From: Oscillatoriales cyanobacterium
GTDB lineage: Bacteria > Cyanobacteriota > Cyanobacteriia > Cyanobacteriales > Microcoleaceae
Direction: 5' to 3'
NCBI GenBank assembly: GCA_004292745.1
Contig: RDXH01000005.1
Location: forward strand, 2,587 to 40,513
DNA: 37,927 nt
Of this stretch, positions 8,047 to 16,974 are shown piece after piece (position 1 is the first letter of the stretch; each line of letters starts with the position of its first letter). The notes below the pieces were generated by a model, which was not told the DNA's origin, ran no database searches, and saw only the letters and a list, made by a program, of their open reading frames with translations. A program made the position numbers and the translations under genes.

Positions 8047-8192
8047 TTTCTGTTCTCACTGCCAAAGCTTACTATTTAACATTTAACCGCAACTTTCAGA
8101 TGGAGTGGGGGAGTGGGAGAGTGGGGAAGAGGAGTTCTTCTTCCTTCCCCCCTTGGGGGCAGTAGGGGGGGGCTTCTTCCTTCTTCCTTCTG

Positions 8193-8393
8193 CTAAACAG
8201 CTTCCAGTTCGTCTTCAAAAAACCAAGTCGCAAAACCGTCAAACTTGACAACCACCCCTACTCCACTGCCGTCAACCATTCTGAAACCGTCAACCGTACC
8301 CACTGGATTAGTTTTCAACTTGCTCACGATATTTGCAGGTATCCGATCTCTGAGACGGCGCACCTTAACTTTCTGTCCTACTTCTATTGCCAC
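8193..8393 (-). CDS. petP: PetP-like protein (DUF2862), cytochrome b6f-associated
   Basis: This 66-residue protein has the DUF2862 signature: VGQKVKVRRLRDRIPANIV, then GTVDGFRMVDGSGVGVVVKF and FATWFFEDELE at the C terminus. The length and SH3-like, strand-rich pattern match PetP, a small soluble subunit on the cytoplasmic side of the cytochrome b6f complex that tunes electron flow in cyanobacteria. I assign the symbol from this match, and a paralogous DUF2862 protein is the alternative. The gap to the Get3-like gene (8047-8192) holds a C-run/G-run palindrome and CTTCTTC repeats. Confidence 0.75.
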   Translation of the reverse strand: MAIEVGQKVKVRRLRDRIPANIVSKLKTNPVGTVDGFRMVDGSGVGVVVKFDGFATWFFEDELEAV

Positions 8394-8581
8394 GCTAAAA
8401 TGTTCTCCTGCTCTATATTACCTATATTCCACAGTCCATTCTACCGTTGCCCGTCTACATCGGAACAGCTCTTTTCCCTGAGTCCTCCCCGCAAAAAAAA
8501 CTGGTTTCTTGCAAAAATTGTCCTTTTTTCCACCAATCCTGACGCAGAAACCGAGTTTTGGGTATCCCAGGGTCAGCCTGT

Positions 8582-9520
8582 CTAGTCAAATACACTCAGT
8601 CCCAAAGATTTCGCTATTCGTTCCAACAGAAATAAGCCACCTACAGAATTTCCCTCTTTGTCTAGGGGCGGACTGTAACAGGCGATCGCCCCTACACCCG
8701 GAATCACCGACAATACAGCCCCGCTAACTCCCGACTTCGTAGGCAATCCTACTTGCAACGCCCAGCGTCCCGATGCTTGATATAAGCCACAAGTTGCCAT
8801 CAATGCTTTGACAGTGCGGCCGTGTTCTGCCATGGTGCGATCGCCCCTAGAAACCAATAGCATTCCCAGCTTAGCCACATCAGCCACATTTCCCGACAAA
8901 CAACAGACCCGATTGTAGGTTTCCAAAGCAATTTCAGCATCTTGAATCACACCGGAATTTTGCATTTCTAACGCCAGGTTCCGATTATTTTGATTCGGAT
9001 TTGCCCTCACGGAATCTAACATTAATTCATCCATAAATAACTGAATATTTGCCTTTTGATTCAGCCAAAGCAGCAGGTTTTGACAGCGAAGAACCGCATT
9101 TTCACCAGGGAGCAGAGATGCCAGGGCGATCGCCCCACTATTAATCATCGGATTTCTCGGCTTCCCCTGGTCTATTTCCAGTTGAGCCAGGGAATTAAAA
9201 GGCAGTTCCGAAGCTTCGCAGCCAACCCTCTCAAATACCACTGTTTCACCCAATTCACAGAGCAGATAAAGCAGCACAAATGGCTTGACTACACTCATCA
9301 GCGGGAATATTTTATCTGCCTTACCAAAGCCCCAAAAATCACCATCAATTGACCTAATTTGTACTGCAAACTCACTTTTATCGGCTTCAACAAGCAGGGG
9401 TATGTACCCTGGCATTTCACCGGACAGACTGCGATTAATAGCCTCTGTTGCCCAAGCTTGCAGTTGCTCTGGTTGCAGAGGAGATAGTTTATTTGTGGGT
9501 TTTTTCAAAGTAGGTGACAT
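8582..9520 (-). CDS. glsA: Glutaminase
   Basis: Glutaminase hydrolyses glutamine to glutamate and ammonia. The 312 residues cover the full beta-lactamase-like fold. The catalytic S76-x-x-K79 pair lies in FPLMSVVKPFVLLYLL, and GKPRNPMINSGAIALASLL, NRNLALEMQNSG and LPTKSGVSGAVLSVIPG are the other family blocks. The start ATG at 9520 gives a normal length. There is no signal peptide. It is monocistronic as far as can be seen, with a repeat-filled 537-bp gap upstream. In this organism it would affect the glutamine/glutamate pool that sets nitrogen status. Confidence 0.95.
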   Translation of the reverse strand: MSPTLKKPTNKLSPLQPEQLQAWATEAINRSLSGEMPGYIPLLVEADKSEFAVQIRSIDGDFWGFGKADKIFPLMSVVKPFVLLYLLCELGETVVFERVGCEASELPFNSLAQLEIDQGKPRNPMINSGAIALASLLPGENAVLRCQNLLLWLNQKANIQLFMDELMLDSVRANPNQNNRNLALEMQNSGVIQDAEIALETYNRVCCLSGNVADVAKLGMLLVSRGDRTMAEHGRTVKALMATCGLYQASGRWALQVGLPTKSGVSGAVLSVIPGVGAIACYSPPLDKEGNSVGGLFLLERIAKSLGLSVFD

Positions 9521-9578
9521 ATTTTTTCAATCTGACAGCAAGTGCGATCGACTCACATCTTGCACCATTCTCATGCAT

Positions 9579-9653
9579 CCTGTAGGGGCGGGTTTTACCA
9601 ACAATAATTGCCTAAAACCAATAATCTCGTAAACCCGCCCCCACCCAACGGCA
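9579..9653. repeat. Dispersed TGTAGGGGCGGGTTT...AACCCGCCCCCACC inverted repeat
   Basis: TGTAGGGGCGGGTTTTACCA and AAACCCGCCCCCACC form the arms of a hairpin-like unit. A second copy with the same ends lies at about 33318-33383, so it is a mobile or amplified repeat. No coding potential is evident. Confidence 0.75.
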
Positions 9654-9689
9654 AATCGCCATCTACCTGTTTGCCTGGTAATGCAGATC

Positions 9690-9775
9690 CATCGGCTCTG
9701 CCTCCAATTTTCCTGCTAGAAGAGCGAGGCAGAGCCTCTGGACATCGGTTCCCAGGCTCTTCCTGGGAACCAGTT
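9690..9775. repeat. GAGGCAGAGCCTC / CCAGGCTCTTCCTGG palindrome repeats
   Basis: A cluster of nested palindromes: GGCTCTGCCTCC, GAGGCAGAGCCTCTGG and GTTCCCAGGCTCTTCCTGGGAAC. A sister cluster is at 31383-31431 (GGAGGCAGAGCCTCC and a GTTACCAGGCAGAGCCTGGTAAC palindrome). It appears non-coding. Confidence 0.7.
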
Positions 9776-9830
9776 AAACCAGTTAAAAATAAATTTTTGT
9801 AGAAAAACCCGTATTTTGCATAAAAACCAG

Positions 9831-9940
9831 CCCTTGCTCCCGATATATAAGTAGCAGCTTCAAAGCAAAGTTGTCAACCGACAACAACCAGCACTAGCTG
9901 GAAATGCCTTCAGGTTGTCATTTTCAATACCCAGCAAGGG
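9831..9940 (+). ncRNA. Candidate structured RNA or leader with alternative pairing
   Basis: CCCTTGCT (9831-9838) can pair with AGCAAGGG (9933-9940) and close a domain of about 110 nt. Inside, GACAAC (9880-9885) can pair either with GTTGTC at 9870-9875 or with GTTGTC at 9914-9919, enclosing a CCAGC-ACTA-GCTGG hairpin (9888-9901). Mutually exclusive stems are what a regulatory leader would show. It lies upstream of the small gene at 10057. A TATATA box at 9844-9849 would, if used, start the RNA inside the outer stem, which argues against that stem. I found no match to glutamine riboswitch, Yfr1 or 6S motifs. Confidence 0.3.
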
Positions 9941-10056
9941 TTAGGGGTACTTCTTTAACTTAATTCTCTCAGAGTAATTCAGAATCCTTCCCGAAAACCC
10001 CCCGAACTTCTGAGAAATTACTATCCAACCGTATCTACCAAAAACAGGACACAAAA

Positions 10057-10407
10057 ATGACAGACGAAGCACCTAAACCAGAACCCGCAAAACCAGCTCC
10101 CATGACATTTAAGGGTGTTTGCAACGACGGAGTTCTCAAAGGCAAAGAGATTGAAGGCAAACTAGACATCAAAGTCAACGTCGAGTCAGTGAAACCAGTA
10201 GAAACACAAAAGAAACCACCAGCCCCTGGATGGGAAACAAATATTTTTTGGGTGCTGTTTTTATTAGTTGCCAACTTAGCAGCAGGCGATCCGATCGGTA
10301 TGAGAAAATATAGCTCCCCACAAAGGTCTCCTTCTAGTCAGATGTTAAACCAATCTGGGGAGCAGTCACTGTTGGCTAACCACACTTCGACACTTCGACT
10401 AAGCTGA
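10057..10407 (+). CDS. Small Pro/Lys-rich single-pass membrane protein, unknown
   Basis: This 116-residue ORF has a charged Pro-rich N-terminus (DEAPKPEPAKPAPMTFKG), a central strand-rich part (GKEIEGKLDIKVNVESVKP) and one hydrophobic segment near residues 67-81 (NIFWVLFLLVANLAAG). The tail after about residue 84 looks unlike a conserved domain. Its last residues are encoded by a dispersed TTCGACTAAGCTGAG repeat that also supplies the stop TGA, and a GCTCCCCA/TGGGGAGC inverted pair lies in the same tail. The original protein may have ended near the membrane segment. The function is unknown. Confidence 0.6.
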   Translation: MTDEAPKPEPAKPAPMTFKGVCNDGVLKGKEIEGKLDIKVNVESVKPVETQKKPPAPGWETNIFWVLFLLVANLAAGDPIGMRKYSSPQRSPSSQMLNQSGEQSLLANHTSTLRLS

Positions 10408-10443
10408 GTGTCCCCCTGCGCTCAGTGACCGTTAGATGCCATT

Positions 10444-11436
10444 TTAGGCGCTAGGAGCCAGCCAGCCACGCAAAAAGTAATAAAAAGACCCAAGATATTC
10501 ATCGAATACTCGCGTCGTAGTTACCAAAGCTTCTGCGCTGGGCAGAAAATCAGCCGCATCTATACGCAACCTAGACTTCCCTCCTGATGTGGGTTGAAAA
10601 GTGTAGAAATCCGTAGCTCTCGGAATCACTCGGATTCCCACATCAGCAAAAGCTAGACTAGCACGGCGCATCTGAATCGCAGAAGTAACAAGCAGTACCT
10701 TCCGTTCCACGCCCCGACTATCTAAAATTTTTCTGACTTCTTCAGCGCTGGTGCGTATGTTCCTACCGTTCTCGTCGAGAATGATGCTGCTGCGAGGAAC
10801 ACCCATGTTGCTTGCCAGCAAAGTTTGGATATCCTTAGCTTCGCCAGTATAACTCTCTAACTCCGGTCTAGGCCCTGCGGTAACAATGACCAAAGGTGCC
10901 AATTGCTTCCTGTAAAGCACCGCAGCATAGGGCAAGCGATTGCCTGTATCTGTCAGTTGAATCGACACCCGGTTGGGGATATGTGGCTGAGTCGTGCCCT
11001 TACCCAACAGGACGATGGCCGCAGCAGTTTCGTCGCAGCAAGTTGTGTGGACAGCCGCAGCGGCTTCCCGTTCTGCTTGGTCGGCGAACCACAAAGCCAC
11101 AACTGGCATACTCGAAAGAATCAAAACTAGCAGTGCTGCCAGGATTAATTTGGGTGCCGGGTTGCGGATGCCTCCGTTAGTGATCAATGCGGATGCAATC
11201 ACCAGCAACGTAATCGAAAAACCTAGCGGCTTAAAGAAGAAAGCTATGAGACCAAAAATCGCTGCTCCGACGGGGGTGTCGGGGGCAAAAAAGGCCAGCA
11301 GCAAAAGGCTGATCAGCAATAAGACACGCAACCGGTCTAATAATGGATTGTCTTTGCCTCCTGATTGATCCCACCAAGATTTGATTAGTGAGAACAACAG
11401 GAATAGAAATAGAATTCGAGCTAGCAGTACAAACAT
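10444..11436 (-). CDS. YdcF/SanA-like DUF218 membrane protein
   Basis: The N-terminal 150 residues hold about four hydrophobic segments (FVLLARILFLFLLFSLI; LRVLLLISLLLLAFFAP; a Phe/Leu-rich pair; LILAALLVLILSSMPVVALW). They are followed by a DUF218 domain: RLPYAAVLYRKQLAPLVIVT, GEAKDIQTLLASNMGVP, ILDENGRNIRTSAEEV and KVLLVTSAIQMRRASLAF. DUF218 proteins such as ElyC and SanA are linked to envelope integrity; the substrate is unknown. I place the start at ATG 11436 (MFVLLARILF), because the longer frame from 11517 begins inside an AATTGGTAAT-type repeat. The N terminus lies in the membrane. Confidence 0.85.
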   Translation of the reverse strand: MFVLLARILFLFLLFSLIKSWWDQSGGKDNPLLDRLRVLLLISLLLLAFFAPDTPVGAAIFGLIAFFFKPLGFSITLLVIASALITNGGIRNPAPKLILAALLVLILSSMPVVALWFADQAEREAAAAVHTTCCDETAAAIVLLGKGTTQPHIPNRVSIQLTDTGNRLPYAAVLYRKQLAPLVIVTAGPRPELESYTGEAKDIQTLLASNMGVPRSSIILDENGRNIRTSAEEVRKILDSRGVERKVLLVTSAIQMRRASLAFADVGIRVIPRATDFYTFQPTSGGKSRLRIDAADFLPSAEALVTTTRVFDEYLGSFYYFLRGWLAPSA

Positions 11437-11602
11437 CTTGCAATATTGTCTGTATTTAGTTAGTGGGTAATTGATAACTGGTAATGGTTGATTGGTAATT
11501 GGTAATGAGTCGAGCATAGTCAGGGAGAATTGACAATTGAAGCCTTTTGCCTGCTACCTGTTATTTTTTCCCCTTACCTGTTACCCATTCACCGCTGCCA
11601 AT

Positions 11603-13090
11603 TTATCGGCGTTTCAGTTGATTCCGAATTGCCTGCGTTACCGTTTGAATTACTTTAACACGAGCATAATACTTGTTATTCGCCGCAATTGGTGTCCAGG
11701 GAGCAGTGGGGGTACTCGTGCGCTGAATCATTTGATTCACAGCGACTTCATAAAAATTCCACTTTTGGCGATTCCGCCAATCTTCCTCAGTCAGTTTGTA
11801 TTGTTTGAAGGGATTATTTTGTCGTTCTGTAAATCGTTTTAGTTGCTCGTCCGGGCTGATGTGTAGCCAAAATTTAACTAAGACACAACCGTAACTGGTG
11901 AGTTGCTCCTCGAATTCGTTGATTTCTTGGTAAGCTCGACGCCATTCTGCTTCGGTGGCAAATCCTTCGACTCGCTCGACCAAAACTCTACCATACCAAC
12001 TGCGATCGCAAATGCTAATTTTGCCAGCCGTTGGTAACTTCCGCCAAAATCGCCACAGATAGTGGTGAGCTTTTTCTTCCTCTGTCGGTGCTGCAAAGGG
12101 ATTGACTGTATAACTGCGGGGGTCTAGGACGTCCGTCAACCGTTTGATTGCTCCTCCTTTGCCGGCGGCATCCCAACCTTCAAACAGCACTAACACAGGC
12201 ATTTGATCTTCGTCAATACTTTGTTGTAATTTGCCAAAACGGGTTTGTTCTTCCCGAAGTTGCTGTTTGTACTCTTCTGGGGACAGCGATTTAGTTAAAT
12301 CTACTTGGGCGAGTAAGTCTGGTTCCGTAGGTTGTAAGTGTTCTTGATGCGGCAATTGTATCGGTGCTGATTGCATCGTTTGTCTGTCTAAGGCTTCTGT
12401 AATTGTTGATGCCATTTGCGTTAAAACCTTGACTCCCCCCCAACGTTGACAGTCACCTTCTACTAAGGTCCAGGGTGCCGAGCCCGTGCCGGTTTGGGCA
12501 ATCATTTCTTCGGCAAAAGTTTTGTATTCTGCGTATTTTTTGGCTTGTTTCCAGTCTTCGGGGCGCACTCGCCAAGCTTGTAGCTTGTCGTCTTCTAGTT
12601 TTTTGAGCCGATGTTTGAGCTCTTTTTTGCTCAGGTGTATCCAAAATTTGGCAATTGCTGCGCCGTCATCTACCATCTGGCGCTCGAAGGCGTTGATTTG
12701 TCTGATGACTGTGGGTACTTCAGCGTCTGATAGGCGATCGAACAACCGGTCTTCTAAAACATGAGTGTACCAACTATGGTAGAAAAAACCAATCTGGCCG
12801 CGGGCGGGCAGTTTCTGCCAAAACCGCCACAAAAAAGGATAGCCCAGCTCGGCTGCTGACGGAGGCCAAATCGGGTGTACCACAAACCCCCGCGGGTCCA
12901 TATACCCCACCATTTTTTTGACTAGGGCTCCTTTGCCCGCCGCCGCCCAACCTTCGAGCACAATGATTATGGGCAGTTTTTTTTCCCAGCAAGCCTGTTG
13001 GAGCGATCGCAACTGCTGCATTAAAACTTCTATCTTGGCATCATAGGTTTCTTTGTCCAGGCAGATATCTAAATCGAGGTTGTCGAGCAT
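11603..13090 (-). CDS. pap: Polyphosphate:AMP phosphotransferase (class II PPK2, two domains)
   Basis: Two fused PPK2 domains span 495 residues. Class II PPK2 enzymes use polyphosphate to convert AMP to ADP. The first domain has a P-loop at G47-W-A-A-A-G-K53, but its expected DRSWY motif reads Y104-H-S-W-Y108, so it probably lacks activity. The second domain has a P-loop at G305-W-D-A-A-G-K311 and an intact D362-R-S-W-Y366, marking it as the catalytic half. That division of labour is usual in the class. ppk1 lies 1.7 kb away, divergent. The promoter carries Pho-box-like repeats. Confidence 0.9.
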   Translation of the reverse strand: MLDNLDLDICLDKETYDAKIEVLMQQLRSLQQACWEKKLPIIIVLEGWAAAGKGALVKKMVGYMDPRGFVVHPIWPPSAAELGYPFLWRFWQKLPARGQIGFFYHSWYTHVLEDRLFDRLSDAEVPTVIRQINAFERQMVDDGAAIAKFWIHLSKKELKHRLKKLEDDKLQAWRVRPEDWKQAKKYAEYKTFAEEMIAQTGTGSAPWTLVEGDCQRWGGVKVLTQMASTITEALDRQTMQSAPIQLPHQEHLQPTEPDLLAQVDLTKSLSPEEYKQQLREEQTRFGKLQQSIDEDQMPVLVLFEGWDAAGKGGAIKRLTDVLDPRSYTVNPFAAPTEEEKAHHYLWRFWRKLPTAGKISICDRSWYGRVLVERVEGFATEAEWRRAYQEINEFEEQLTSYGCVLVKFWLHISPDEQLKRFTERQNNPFKQYKLTEEDWRNRQKWNFYEVAVNQMIQRTSTPTAPWTPIAANNKYYARVKVIQTVTQAIRNQLKRR

Positions 13091-13112
13091 ATTTACCTTC
13101 TATCAGTCAGAA

Positions 13113-13136
13113 ATTATAGTTTAACGTTAGTTTAAC
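13113..13136 (-). promoter_or_regulatory. Promoter with Pho-box-like 8-bp repeats at 11-bp period
   Basis: On the minus strand GTTAAACT occurs twice, at 13136-13129 and 13125-13118, separated by AAC, and then runs directly into TATAAT (13118-13113), 23 bp before the start codon of the polyphosphate:AMP phosphotransferase gene. Cyanobacterial Pho boxes bound by SphR are tandem 8-bp repeats with a TTAA core and 3-bp spacers near the -35 region; the geometry and core agree, but the flanking bases deviate from the consensus. Confidence 0.5.
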
Positions 13137-13139
13137 GTT

Positions 13140-13608
13140 TGGCTAAATATCACCATCGTTAATAATAGCAGCACTCCCCTGATGGAAAACTTGCCAAAAA
13201 TAACCACTATGGTTATAGTTGAATTAGATAGCAAAAGTAAAAATCAACTACCCAGTGGGGGTGACAACTTCTTTACTTAGCTTAAGCATTTTTATTCAAA
13301 CGATAGTTACTCAAGCACCAAGCTCGGTAACGCCAGAGAGCGCTGATTAAATCTAATACTCACATCCAAAACTAACCCAAAAGGGCAAACCTATTTTTAT
13401 GATTGCGCTATGAGATAAAACCTGAAAGCCTGGGTGATATAAACAGGTTTCTGAGTTTGATCAACACCATTCTCCAAACTACTGTCATTTATTGTAAAAC
13501 AGGCCTCTTACCTGTTACTGACATTTGTGAAAAATGTCCCAATTACTGTACTCATTTGTCAATACCAATTAATAGCAACATTCCGAATTTACGGATTGTA
13601 AATTTTTT
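13140..13608. other. Gene-free stretch of about 470 bp
   Basis: It holds the PAP upstream region, a 23-codon ORF (13209-13280, plus strand, ending PSGGDNFFT) without a clear ribosome binding site, and a diverged copy of the AACAGGC...GCCTGTT/CTGACATT repeat at about 13497-13530. No tRNA, riboswitch or terminator was recognised. Confidence 0.5.
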
Positions 13609-14568
13609 ATGACTACCTTGAAAATGCGCTGCTACCGGGGCGAAATTGACTGGTGCGCGATCGCCAATTTGATCGATGCTTGCGAAGCAATCGATAAACT
13701 CGGCGAAGAAGTCTCCGCAACGGAACTAAAGCTAATCTTAGATGCACCCAAACTGGACAAAGCCCGCGATGTCCAATTGTGGGAAGATGGTAACTACAAA
13801 CTTATCGGTTTAGCACTGTTAGATATGCCAGATTTCCCCGATGAAATAGAAGCTTGTCTCTGGTTTTATGTCCATCCAAATGTACGGGGTGAAGGCTTAG
13901 AAAAAGACATAATTAACTGGGGAGAAACACGCCTGGGCGAAGTAGGAAAACAACGCAATTTACCAGCCAAATTGCGTATCTACAGCCGTGAGGATAAAAC
14001 CGACGAAATTATACTATTTGAAAAACAGGGCTTTGCAGTCGATCGCTACTTTTGGACAATGGCCCGATCGCTCTGTGAACCCATTCCCACACCAGAATTC
14101 CCCGCAGACTTTGCGCTGACACACGTATCGGGCGAAAAAGACATCGAACCTTGGGTAGAGATGTTCAACCAATCATTTATCGATCACTGGAATCACCACG
14201 ACTTAACGGCGGAAACCGTGCGTTATTGGATGCAAGACCCCAATTATCAGCCAGAATTAGACTTAATTGCTATTTCGGGCGATCGCAAATTTGCAGCTTT
14301 TTGCGACTGTCAAATCAAACCCCAAAAAAACCCCAACAGCGACACAAAAAACGGCTGGATTGAATTATTGGGTACACGGCGCGACTATCGGAAAATGGGT
14401 TTAGGAAAAGCGATGCTACTTGCTGGTTTGCACAAATTAAAAGCCGCCGGTGCAAATACCGCTAAACTCAGCGTCGATGCTGACAGTTTGACAGGGGCGA
14501 CAAAGCTTTACAAATCAGTAGGTTTCTGCCCGATGGAAACATGGATTGAGTGGGCTAAAGCTGTTTGA
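13609..14568 (+). CDS. Double-GNAT-domain acetyltransferase
   Basis: The 319 residues hold two tandem GNAT folds. The first (to about residue 155) has CLWFYVHPNVRGEGLEKDII, in which the acetyl-CoA pyrophosphate loop is poorly kept. The second contains the intact motif A: GTRRDYRKMGLGKAMLLAGL, followed by AKLSVDADSLTGATKLYKSV and GFCPMETWIEW. The second domain therefore probably binds acetyl-CoA. The acceptor substrate is unknown. A strong intrinsic terminator follows at 14655. It is located between the two polyphosphate genes but not in an operon with either. Confidence 0.88.
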   Translation: MTTLKMRCYRGEIDWCAIANLIDACEAIDKLGEEVSATELKLILDAPKLDKARDVQLWEDGNYKLIGLALLDMPDFPDEIEACLWFYVHPNVRGEGLEKDIINWGETRLGEVGKQRNLPAKLRIYSREDKTDEIILFEKQGFAVDRYFWTMARSLCEPIPTPEFPADFALTHVSGEKDIEPWVEMFNQSFIDHWNHHDLTAETVRYWMQDPNYQPELDLIAISGDRKFAAFCDCQIKPQKNPNSDTKNGWIELLGTRRDYRKMGLGKAMLLAGLHKLKAAGANTAKLSVDADSLTGATKLYKSVGFCPMETWIEWAKAV

Positions 14569-14654
14569 CATTCTCCCGCTGCCTTAATACTAAATCGGGG
14601 TTTATGACCCTTTTTATCCACCTAAAACATAAACTTCGATCGCTCTTCCTCTTC

Positions 14655-14678
14655 AACCCGCTTTCGGCGGGTTTTGTT
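14655..14678 (+). terminator. Rho-independent terminator of the GNAT gene
   Basis: AACCCGC-TTTC-GGCGGGTTTTGTTT: a GC-rich 6-7 bp stem with a TTTC loop and a trailing T-rich run, 87 bp after the GNAT stop codon and upstream of ppk1. Confidence 0.85.
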
Positions 14679-14776
14679 TATGTAGGCGCGATTTCAATCG
14701 CCCGTCGCCTGTCTTTTAACATACAATAATAATTCACAGATGCCATCACCTAGCCTCCCCAAAACTCCCCCAAACC

Positions 14777-16957
14777 ATGTCCAAGCAAAAAAAGACTAGC
14801 ACCAAAAACTACACTGAAATCAACCTCAGCGACCCCCAATACTACTTCAACCGAGAACAAAGCTGGCTAGAATTCAACAACCGAGTCCTCCACGAAGCCC
14901 TCGACCCCCGCACACCCCTCCTAGAAAGACTCAAATTTCTCGCTATTTTTAGTTCCAACCTCGACGAATACTTCATGGTGCGAGTAGCAGCCCTCAAACA
15001 GCAAGTAGAAGCAAAAGTCACCAAACTCACCTCCGACGGCAGCACTCCCCAACAACAACTAGATGCCATTAGCAAACGACTTTTGCCCATGGTTTCCCAG
15101 CAACACTCCTATTTTGAGCAAACTCTCCGCCCCAAATTAGCAGCCAGTGGCATCCACATTCTCGACTACATCGACCTCAATCAAGAACAGCGCACATACC
15201 TACATCGCTACTTCAAAGAACAAGTATTCCCCGTACTCACACCCCTAGCCGTTGACCCCAGTCACCCATTCCCCTTTCTTTCCAATCTCAGCCTCAATTT
15301 AGCAGTAGTAGTCAGGGACCCGGACACCCAGGAAGAATTGTTTGCCCGCGTCAAAGTACCCCAAGTTTTGCCCAGGTTTTTGCCCTTGCCGGCCGATTTG
15401 CAATGGCAACAAAGAGGCAAATCTGCTGTCTGGACTGGAGTGCCGCTAGAACAGGTAATTGCTCACAATTTAGAGGCCCTGTTTCCGGGGATGGATATTC
15501 AGGAATATCACCCCTTTCGTATTACTCGTAATGCAGACTTGACAGTGGAGGAAGATGAGGCAGAGGATTTGCTGCTAGCGATCGAACAGGAACTCCGCAA
15601 ACGTCGGTTTGGAGGTTCTGCGGTACGCCTGGAAATCCAAGCGATTATGCCACCAGCTCTGCGAGATATGCTCATGGACGAGTTGGATCTAGGAGAGCAA
15701 GATGTTTACGTCGTAGAGGGGCTGCTAGGCCTCAAGGATTTGATGTATTTTGTCGGACTTCATGTGCCGGAACTCAAAGACCCCCCGTGGACTCCCGTAG
15801 TCCCTGTCCGTTTGCGGAACCCGGAAGTGGCAAGAATTGACGAGTCCATCAGCCATTCTGAGGAGATGGAAGATATTTTTATGGCAATCCGTCGGGGCGA
15901 TATTATGTTGCACCATCCCTATCACTCTTTTGCTGCTACGGTGCAGCGGTTTATTACTGAGGCGGCGCGCGATCGCTCTGTATTAGCGATTAAGATGACT
16001 TTATACCGCACTTCTGGTGATTCGCCGATCGTCAGTGCCTTAATTGAAGCAGCACAAAATGGTAAGCAGGTAGCTGTTTTAGTAGAGCTCAAAGCTAGAT
16101 TCGACGAAGAAAACAATATTAATTGGGCTCGTAAGTTAGAACAGGCCGGGGTTCATGTAGTTTACGGTTTGGTGGGGCTCAAGACCCACACCAAAATTTT
16201 GATGGCGGTACGGCGGGAGGACGGGTGCATTCGGCGCTACGTCCACATCGGTACTGGGAATTATAATCCCAAGACGGCGGGACTTTATACTGATGTCGGT
16301 TTGTTGAGTTGTCGGGAGGATTTGGGCTCGGATTTGACTGATTTATTTAATTATTTAACTGGTTATTCACGGCAGGTATCTTATCGTAATTTATTGGTAG
16401 CACCGGTCAATATGCGCGATCGATTTTTGGCCCTGATTCGTCGCGAGGCAGAATTTTGTCGCTTACAAACAGAAAATAGTAACAGTACCTGTGGCCGTAT
16501 TGTCGCTAAAATGAATGCTTTAGTTGACCCTCAAATCATTGTAGCTTTGTACGAAGCTTCCCAAGCCGGGGTGAAAATTGATTTGATTATTCGGGGGATT
16601 TGCTGTTTGCGTCCCGGCGTTGAAGGTGTCAGCGAAAATATCAAAGTTATCAGTATTATCGGTCGTTTTTTAGAGCATTCTCGGATGTTTTATTTTTTCA
16701 ACGGTGGGAACGAAGAAGTTTATATTGGTTCTGCTGATTGGATGCAGCGGAACCTCACCCGCCGGGTTGAGGCGATTGTTCAGGTGGAAGACCCCACAAT
16801 TGCCATGGAGTTGCAAGAAATCTTGGGGGTGATGCTGGCGGACAACCGCCAAGCTTGGGATTTGCAGCCCGGAGGTCACTATTCTCAGCGGCGGCCACCT
16901 GTTAATTGCCCAGAAGTGAGTTCTCAGCAAATTTTGATGGACATGGTAATGAATTAG
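14777..16957 (+). CDS. ppk1: Polyphosphate kinase 1
   Basis: PPK1 reversibly builds polyphosphate from ATP through a phosphohistidine. The 726 residues match the family. The N-terminal block is [20 protein letters not shown], followed by [17 protein letters not shown]. The phospholipase-D-like catalytic core has H471 in [14 protein letters not shown], then [20 protein letters not shown], and H634 in [14 protein letters not shown], which correspond to the two essential histidines of E. coli [18 protein letters not shown] is the C-terminal signature. With the AMP phosphotransferase nearby, the region encodes polyphosphate synthesis and one route of use. Start ATG 14777. Confidence 0.97.
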   Translation: MSKQKKTSTKNYTEINLSDPQYYFNREQSWLEFNNRVLHEALDPRTPLLERLKFLAIFSSNLDEYFMVRVAALKQQVEAKVTKLTSDGSTPQQQLDAISKRLLPMVSQQHSYFEQTLRPKLAASGIHILDYIDLNQEQRTYLHRYFKEQVFPVLTPLAVDPSHPFPFLSNLSLNLAVVVRDPDTQEELFARVKVPQVLPRFLPLPADLQWQQRGKSAVWTGVPLEQVIAHNLEALFPGMDIQEYHPFRITRNADLTVEEDEAEDLLLAIEQELRKRRFGGSAVRLEIQAIMPPALRDMLMDELDLGEQDVYVVEGLLGLKDLMYFVGLHVPELKDPPWTPVVPVRLRNPEVARIDESISHSEEMEDIFMAIRRGDIMLHHPYHSFAATVQRFITEAARDRSVLAIKMTLYRTSGDSPIVSALIEAAQNGKQVAVLVELKARFDEENNINWARKLEQAGVHVVYGLVGLKTHTKILMAVRREDGCIRRYVHIGTGNYNPKTAGLYTDVGLLSCREDLGSDLTDLFNYLTGYSRQVSYRNLLVAPVNMRDRFLALIRREAEFCRLQTENSNSTCGRIVAKMNALVDPQIIVALYEASQAGVKIDLIIRGICCLRPGVEGVSENIKVISIIGRFLEHSRMFYFFNGGNEEVYIGSADWMQRNLTRRVEAIVQVEDPTIAMELQEILGVMLADNRQAWDLQPGGHYSQRRPPVNCPEVSSQQILMDMVMN

Positions 16958-16974
16958 TTATTGGTTATTGGTGA

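Noticed and set aside
9831-10056. Glutamine riboswitch (glnA or Downstream-peptide motif)
   Set aside because: The position next to glutaminase and before a small ORF was suggestive, but the conserved core of that riboswitch as I know it was not found.
11437-11517. N-terminal extension of the YdcF-like protein
   Set aside because: Encoded by ATTGGTAAT/TTGATAACTGG repeat words; the hydrophobic N-terminus starts at 11436.
13403-13612. 69-codon ORF upstream of the GNAT gene
   Set aside because: It starts at TTG and its middle is a copy of the AACAGGC/GCCTGTT-CTGACATT dispersed repeat, which is read in another frame at 1990-2040; no conserved protein pattern.
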